Positions 60,237-64,000 of a DNA stretch of 64,000 bases are shown here, piece after piece. How positions within the stretch are numbered: position 1 is the stretch's first letter; every line of letters starts with the position of its first letter. Both the position numbers and the translations under genes were made by a program. The notes beneath the pieces are model-generated. The model did not search any database. It worked only from the letters and a program-made list of their open reading frames with translations, and was not told the origin of the DNA. The stretch is from Streptomyces sp. Ru62 (GTDB lineage: Bacteria; Actinomycetota; Actinomycetes; Streptomycetales; Streptomycetaceae), in the NCBI RefSeq assembly GCF_002920615.1, contig NZ_PQSU01000010.1, positions 202,355 to 266,354 on the forward strand, written 5' to 3'.

Positions 60237-60977
60237 ATGAACACCACCCGCTCCGGCCGCCCCGCACTCACCCGCCCCGACGGCAGCCCGCTGCGCGTCC
60301 TCGTCGTCGACGACGACCCCGACCTCGCGGAGGTGCTCACCGGAGCCCTGCGCTACGAGCGCTGGGAGGTGCGCGCGGCCGGCGACGGTGCCGCCGCCCT
60401 CGCCGCCGCCCGCGAGTTGATGCCCGACGCCGTCGTCCTGGACGTGATGCTCCCGGACACCGACGGCTTCGCGGTGTTGTGCCGCCTGCACGAGGTGAAA
60501 CCCGATGTGTGCGTGCTCTTCCTGACCGCTCGGGACGCGGTCGAGGACCGTATCGCCGGGATCACCGCGGGCGGCGACGACTACGTCACCAAGCCGTTCA
60601 GCCTGGAGGAGGTCGTCGCCCGGCTGCGCGGCCTGCTGCGCCGGGCCGGCATGGCCCGCACGCAGGAGGAGGGCCCGCGGCTGGTCGTCGGGGACCTGGT
60701 GATGGACGAGGACGCCCGCGAGGTGACCCGGGCCGGGGAGCTGATCGACCTCTCGCCGACCGAGTTCGAACTCCTCCGCTTCCTCATGCGCAACCCGCGC
60801 CGCGTGCTCAGCAAGGCGCAGATCCTCGACCGGGTCTGGTCCTACGACTTCGGCGGCCGGGCCCATGTCGTCGAGCTGTACATCTCCTACCTGCGCAAGA
60901 AGGTCGACGCGGGCCGCGAGCCCATGATCCACACCGTGCGCGGCGCCGGCTACGTCCTGAAGCCGGTGACCAGGTGA
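60237..60977 (+). CDS. OmpR-family response regulator
   Basis: A 246-residue DNA-binding regulator. The receiver has VVDDDPDL, phosphorylation site D69 (VLDVMLPDTDG), T97 and K119 (YVTKPF). The C-terminal winged helix (about 155-245) includes LSPTEFELLRFLMRNPRRVL and HTVRGAGYVLKP. It is divergent from the flavin electron-transfer genes and overlaps the kinase gene by 4 nt. It probably binds the direct repeats upstream and controls both directions. Confidence 0.95.
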   Translation: MNTTRSGRPALTRPDGSPLRVLVVDDDPDLAEVLTGALRYERWEVRAAGDGAAALAAARELMPDAVVLDVMLPDTDGFAVLCRLHEVKPDVCVLFLTARDAVEDRIAGITAGGDDYVTKPFSLEEVVARLRGLLRRAGMARTQEEGPRLVVGDLVMDEDAREVTRAGELIDLSPTEFELLRFLMRNPRRVLSKAQILDRVWSYDFGGRAHVVELYISYLRKKVDAGREPMIHTVRGAGYVLKPVTR

Positions 60978-62446
60978 CCCCGCCGCGCCCCCGCACTCTG
61001 CGTCCCCGCACCCTCCGGGCCCGGCTCACCGTCGGGCTGGTGACGCTGCTGGCGGTGAGCTGCGCGGCCGTCGGCCTGGCCGCGGTCGTGGAACTGAACG
61101 GCTTCCTCACCCAGCGCCTGGACGAACAGCTCACCCAGGTCGGCACCCGCTTCCCGGAGAGCCTGGAGCACGACGGCCGGCTGCCCGATGACCACGACGG
61201 CGACGAGCACGCCGACACCCGCCGCATGGCCACCGGCACCTTCGGCGCCCGCCTGCTGAACGGCACCGTCACCCACAAGGGGCTCATCCGCTCCGGCGAC
61301 CCCGCCGCCGACCTGAACGTGGACCTGACCGCGCGGGACGCCGACCGGCTGGCCCGGGTACCGGCCGACGGCAGGCCCCACACCGTCGAACTGACCTCCC
61401 TGGACGACTACCGGGTCATCGCCTCCCCCGGCCGGGACGGAGACGTGCTGCTCGTCGGCCTCCCCCTGGAGCCGGTCCAGGCCACGGTCCACCGGCTGGA
61501 ACTGGTGGCCGGCGTCGTCTTCGGCCTCGCCCTGGTCGTCACGGGCGTGGCCGGAGCCTGCTGGGTCCGCTGGTCGCTCCGGCCGCTCAGCCGGGTCGCC
61601 GCCACCGCCACCCGGGTCAGCGAGCTCCCGCTGGCCAGCGGCGAGGTCGCGCTGCCGCCACGGGCCCCGGACACCGACCCGCACGGCGAGGTCGGCCAGG
61701 TGGCCACGGCCTTCAACCGCATGCTGGGCCACGTGGAGGACGCGCTCACCAAGCGGCACGCCGTGGAGGAGCGGCTACGGCGCTTCGCCGCCGACGCCAG
61801 CCACGAACTGCGCACCCCGGTCGCCTCGGTCCGCGGCCACGCCGAACTGGCCCTCCTGCACCCGGGTCCGGTGCCACCGGAGGTCACCCGCGCCCTGGAC
61901 CGCATCACGGCCGAGTCCGCCCGCATGGGCGAGATGGTCGACGACCTGCTCCTGCTCGCCCGCCTGGACGCGGGCCGCCCGCTGGAACGCCGGCCGGTGG
62001 ACCTGACCCGCCTGGTCCTGGACGCGGTGACGGACGCCCGCGCCGCGGGCCCCGCCCACCGCTGGACCCTGGACCTGCCGGAGGAACCGGTGACGGCGCC
62101 GGGCGACGCCCACCGCCTCCACCAGGCGCTCGCCAACCTGCTGGCCAACGCGCGTCTGCACACACCGGCCGGCACGAAGGTGACGATCACCCTGGAGGCC
62201 GGTGCCGCCGAGGCCGCCCTCGCGGTCCACGACGACGGCCCCGGCGTACCCGAGGACGTCCGGCCCACCGTCTTCGAACGCTTCACCCGGGCGGAACACC
62301 GCCGCCGAGCCGATGCCTCCGGCGGGGGAGCGGGCCTGGGCCTGTCGATCGTGGCGGCGGTGGCGGAGGCGCACGGGGGAAGCGTGGAACTGGAGAGCCG
62401 GCCGGGCGCGACGACGTTCACGGTGCGTCTGCCCCTGACGCCCTGA
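60974..62446 (+). CDS. Membrane sensor histidine kinase
   Basis: A 490-residue kinase with membrane helices at about 18-40 and 178-198 enclosing an extracytoplasmic sensor of about 135 residues, then HAMP, a HisKA domain with H277 in ADASHELRTPVASVRGHAEL, and an ATPase (NLLANARLHTP, DDGPGVP, GGGAGLGLSIVAAVAEAHGG). The sensor domain has an acidic histidine-rich loop (PDDHDGDEHAD, about 71-81) that could bind metal. GTG 60974 overlaps the regulator stop. Confidence 0.94.
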   Translation: MTPPRPRTLRPRTLRARLTVGLVTLLAVSCAAVGLAAVVELNGFLTQRLDEQLTQVGTRFPESLEHDGRLPDDHDGDEHADTRRMATGTFGARLLNGTVTHKGLIRSGDPAADLNVDLTARDADRLARVPADGRPHTVELTSLDDYRVIASPGRDGDVLLVGLPLEPVQATVHRLELVAGVVFGLALVVTGVAGACWVRWSLRPLSRVAATATRVSELPLASGEVALPPRAPDTDPHGEVGQVATAFNRMLGHVEDALTKRHAVEERLRRFAADASHELRTPVASVRGHAELALLHPGPVPPEVTRALDRITAESARMGEMVDDLLLLARLDAGRPLERRPVDLTRLVLDAVTDARAAGPAHRWTLDLPEEPVTAPGDAHRLHQALANLLANARLHTPAGTKVTITLEAGAAEAALAVHDDGPGVPEDVRPTVFERFTRAEHRRRADASGGGAGLGLSIVAAVAEAHGGSVELESRPGATTFTVRLPLTP

Positions 62447-62466
62447 CGGGCCCGTCACCACGCGCT

Positions 62467-63171
62467 TCAGTAGCGGCCGACCGCCGTCGCCCCGCTCTCC
62501 GTGCCGATCGCGATGTGCGGCTTGGCCGCCGGGTCGGTCCAGGTGAGGATCCGGCGCATGGCGTCCTGTGGCACGGACACGCAACCGGCGGTCGCCGCCC
62601 GGCCGTTGACGTGCAGGAAGATCCCGGCTCCGCGTCCCCGCACGGGCCGGTCGTAGTTGAAGGCGATGACGAGGCCGTACGCGTACTGGGTGCCGTAGTC
62701 GATCAGGTGCTCGGCCTCGGCGGCGCGGCAGTCGGCGGGGAGCGGGTCGACCCAGCGGTTGTAGGAGCGGGAGTCGTTGTCCTGGCACCACCAGGAGCTC
62801 TCCCGGACCGGGCGGTACGTGACCCGTGTGCCGGCCGGCGCGGCCTTGATCCCGAAGCCGAAGGGGAGGCCGTACAGCCCGGTCGGTGTCGTGTTCGTGC
62901 CCTGCTCGCGGGCGCTGCCGTCCACCAGTCCGCCCGCTCCGAACCGGGCCGGTGCCCAGCCGGCCCGGACCCACCGGCCGTCCCGCAGGTCCCACCAGCT
63001 GACCGTGCCCGTCGTGGCCCCGGTGTCCGGGGCCTGAGCGACGATCAGTTGGCGGCCCCCGCCCGTGTCCGCCATCCCCGCGGGCAGCGGCACCGGGCCG
63101 CGGCCGGGCGCGGCGCCGAGCAGGGCGAGGGCGGAGGCGGAGACGAGGGCGAGGACCACACCGGGGCGCAT
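62467..63171 (-). CDS. Secreted L,D-transpeptidase family protein
   Basis: A 234-residue protein with a signal peptide (about residues 1-21). The YkuD active site is H187 and C197 in FLHVNGRAATAGCVSVP. TNTTPTGLYGLPFGFG is the usual substrate-side segment. Such enzymes make or anchor 3-3 peptidoglycan cross-links; this short form lacks extra cell-wall binding domains. Convergent with the kinase gene. Confidence 0.88.
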   Translation of the reverse strand: MRPGVVLALVSASALALLGAAPGRGPVPLPAGMADTGGGRQLIVAQAPDTGATTGTVSWWDLRDGRWVRAGWAPARFGAGGLVDGSAREQGTNTTPTGLYGLPFGFGIKAAPAGTRVTYRPVRESSWWCQDNDSRSYNRWVDPLPADCRAAEAEHLIDYGTQYAYGLVIAFNYDRPVRGRGAGIFLHVNGRAATAGCVSVPQDAMRRILTWTDPAAKPHIAIGTESGATAVGRY

Positions 63172-63174
63172 GGC

Positions 63175-63762
63175 TCAGACGGTAGAGGGCGGCAGCGGCA
63201 ACGGCAGCCCGGGGAGGCCGTCCAGGCTACTGGCGATGTGCTCCTTCTTCTCGAAGTACGCGCTCAGCGAGGCGTCGTCCTCGCGGGCGAAGCGCCTGCC
63301 GTGCAGGTCGCGGTCCTCCTCGTACGCCATGTGGGGGACGGCGTATCCGCAGCTGTCCCGGACCAGTTCGGCGCGGACGACGATGACCGCGCGCAGCCCG
63401 TGGAGGCTCGGGTCGATGTCCGGGAAGTGGGCGAGCAGTTCCGGGAGACGCGGATCGTCACGGAAGACCGGCTCGCCCCGGCCGTGCACGCGCACGATGT
63501 TCGGCGGGCCCTGGAAGGCGCACCACATCAGCGTGATCCGCCCGTTCTCCCTGAGGTGCGCGATGGTCTCGGCGGTGGACCCGGCGAAGTCCAGGTAGGC
63601 CACGGTGAGTTCGTCGAGCACGGCGAAGGAGCCCTTGAGGCCCTTGGGGGAGAGGTTGACCGTGCCGTCACCGGAGAGCGGGGCGGTCGCGGTGAAGAAG
63701 AGGGGCTGCTCCTCGATGAAGGTGCGCAGCCTGCCGTCTATGCGCTCATAGGTCTTTCCCAT
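63175..63762 (-). CDS. Pyridoxamine 5'-phosphate oxidase family protein
   Basis: A 195-residue split-barrel flavin-binding protein. ATAPLSGDGTVNLSPKG, VAYLDFAGSTAETIAHLREN, ITLMWCAFQGPPNIVRVHGRG and CGYAVPHM are characteristic of the general stress/PNPOx-like group. It may reduce a substrate with FMN or F420; the conserved start does not decide. ATG 63762. It ends three bases before the transpeptidase start, so the two are likely one transcript. Confidence 0.88.
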   Translation of the reverse strand: MGKTYERIDGRLRTFIEEQPLFFTATAPLSGDGTVNLSPKGLKGSFAVLDELTVAYLDFAGSTAETIAHLRENGRITLMWCAFQGPPNIVRVHGRGEPVFRDDPRLPELLAHFPDIDPSLHGLRAVIVVRAELVRDSCGYAVPHMAYEEDRDLHGRRFAREDDASLSAYFEKKEHIASSLDGLPGLPLPLPPSTV

Positions 63763-63831
63763 GTCTGCCGAGTATCGGCGGAAGTTCTTCGACTGTCTAA
63801 GTAATTGCCGTATCCGGCGCGGGGGAGTTCG

Positions 63832-63873
63832 CCGTGGCCGCCCCGGCCGGCGCTTCCCACGGGGCGGCCACGG
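63832..63873 (-). terminator. Hairpin terminator after the edge gene
   Basis: CCGTGGCCGCCCCG (63832-63845) pairs perfectly with 63860-63873 around a 14-nt loop, just past the stop of the minus-strand gene at the window edge. Confidence 0.8.
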
Positions 63874-63885
63874 CTGCCTGTCACC

Positions 63886-64000
63886 TCACTGGGTGAGGGT
63901 GCAGGCGGCCAGTGAGCCCAGCCCCGTCGGCTTGGCGGAGGTGCGGCCGATGGCGATGGCGATGCGGTCGATGGTCGAGGAGCGCTTGTCCTTCAGCGGA
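63886..64000 (-). CDS. 3' end of an unidentified gene (partial)
   Basis: The last 37 codons of a minus-strand gene with nearly all G or C at third positions, including TIDRIAIAIGRTSAKPTG and ending SLAACTLTQ. The remainder lies outside the window. I do not recognise the family. Confidence 0.65.
   Translation of the reverse strand, partial: PLKDKRSSTIDRIAIAIGRTSAKPTGLGSLAACTLTQ

Noticed and set aside
1..64000. tRNA or rRNA genes and secondary-metabolite synthase genes
   Set aside because: No cloverleaf, rRNA segment, or PKS/NRPS-type modules were recognised by eye; a tRNAscan run would be decisive for the tRNAs.

Overview
The window is a piece of a Streptomyces chromosome. The evidence is very high G+C at third codon positions, many GTG starts, four-base stop/start overlaps, rare TTA codons, and gene blocks typical of the genus: infC-rpmI-rplT, pheST, argCJBDR and a glnA4-like cluster. 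No tRNA, rRNA, CRISPR array or intact insertion sequence was seen. It reads as core chromosome with a few accessory or decaying loci.

Layout. 1-7 kb: RluA-type pseudouridine synthase, GNAT acetyltransferase, siderophore-interacting reductase behind an iron box, a 5'-3' exonuclease-like protein, and a two-gene glycine betaine importer with a fused permease/binding protein. 7-9.8 kb: XRE-cupin regulator, BtuF-like binding protein, LysR regulator, then a tandem repeat array. 9.8-15 kb: a gamma-glutamylation pathway for an amine (hydrolase, GntR regulator, GlnA-like ligase, aldehyde dehydrogenase, SDR). 15-22 kb: D-threonine aldolase-like enzyme, a frameshifted proline-rich membrane protein with a mycosin-like protease, two secreted hydrolases, an SseB-like protein. 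22.5-31 kb: translation core with DUF1844, infC (likely ATC start, attenuator-like leader), rpmI, rplT, an rRNA/tRNA methyltransferase, a PAS histidine kinase and pheST. 31-42 kb: SpoIIE-type phosphatase, NsdA-like regulator, a convergent pair that each carry a TTA codon, hydroxybutyryl-CoA dehydrogenase, a glycoside hydrolase-like protein, a divergent EamA/MocR pair whose start codons overlap, small enzymes, and a gutted glycosidase pseudogene. 42-44 kb: SufS-like desulfurase and CGNR regulator around a perfect inverted repeat. 44-48 kb: YfhO, glycosyltransferase and GtrA surface-glycan genes. 48-53 kb: arginine operon. 53-55 kb: ECF sigma and zinc anti-sigma factor.

The most system-like block is at 55-62.5 kb. 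An ApbE flavin transferase, two membrane-anchored FMN-binding proteins (three predicted covalent FMN sites in total) and two haem/FAD ferric-reductase-like transmembrane enzymes are transcribed as one run, divergent from an OmpR-type response regulator and sensor kinase. The shared promoter region holds two pairs of 11-nt-spaced direct repeats in mirrored orientation. I read this as a signal-controlled route moving electrons from cytoplasmic NAD(P)H through the membrane to extracytoplasmic flavins. The window ends with an L,D-transpeptidase, a flavin-dependent oxidase-like protein and the 3' end of an unidentified gene.
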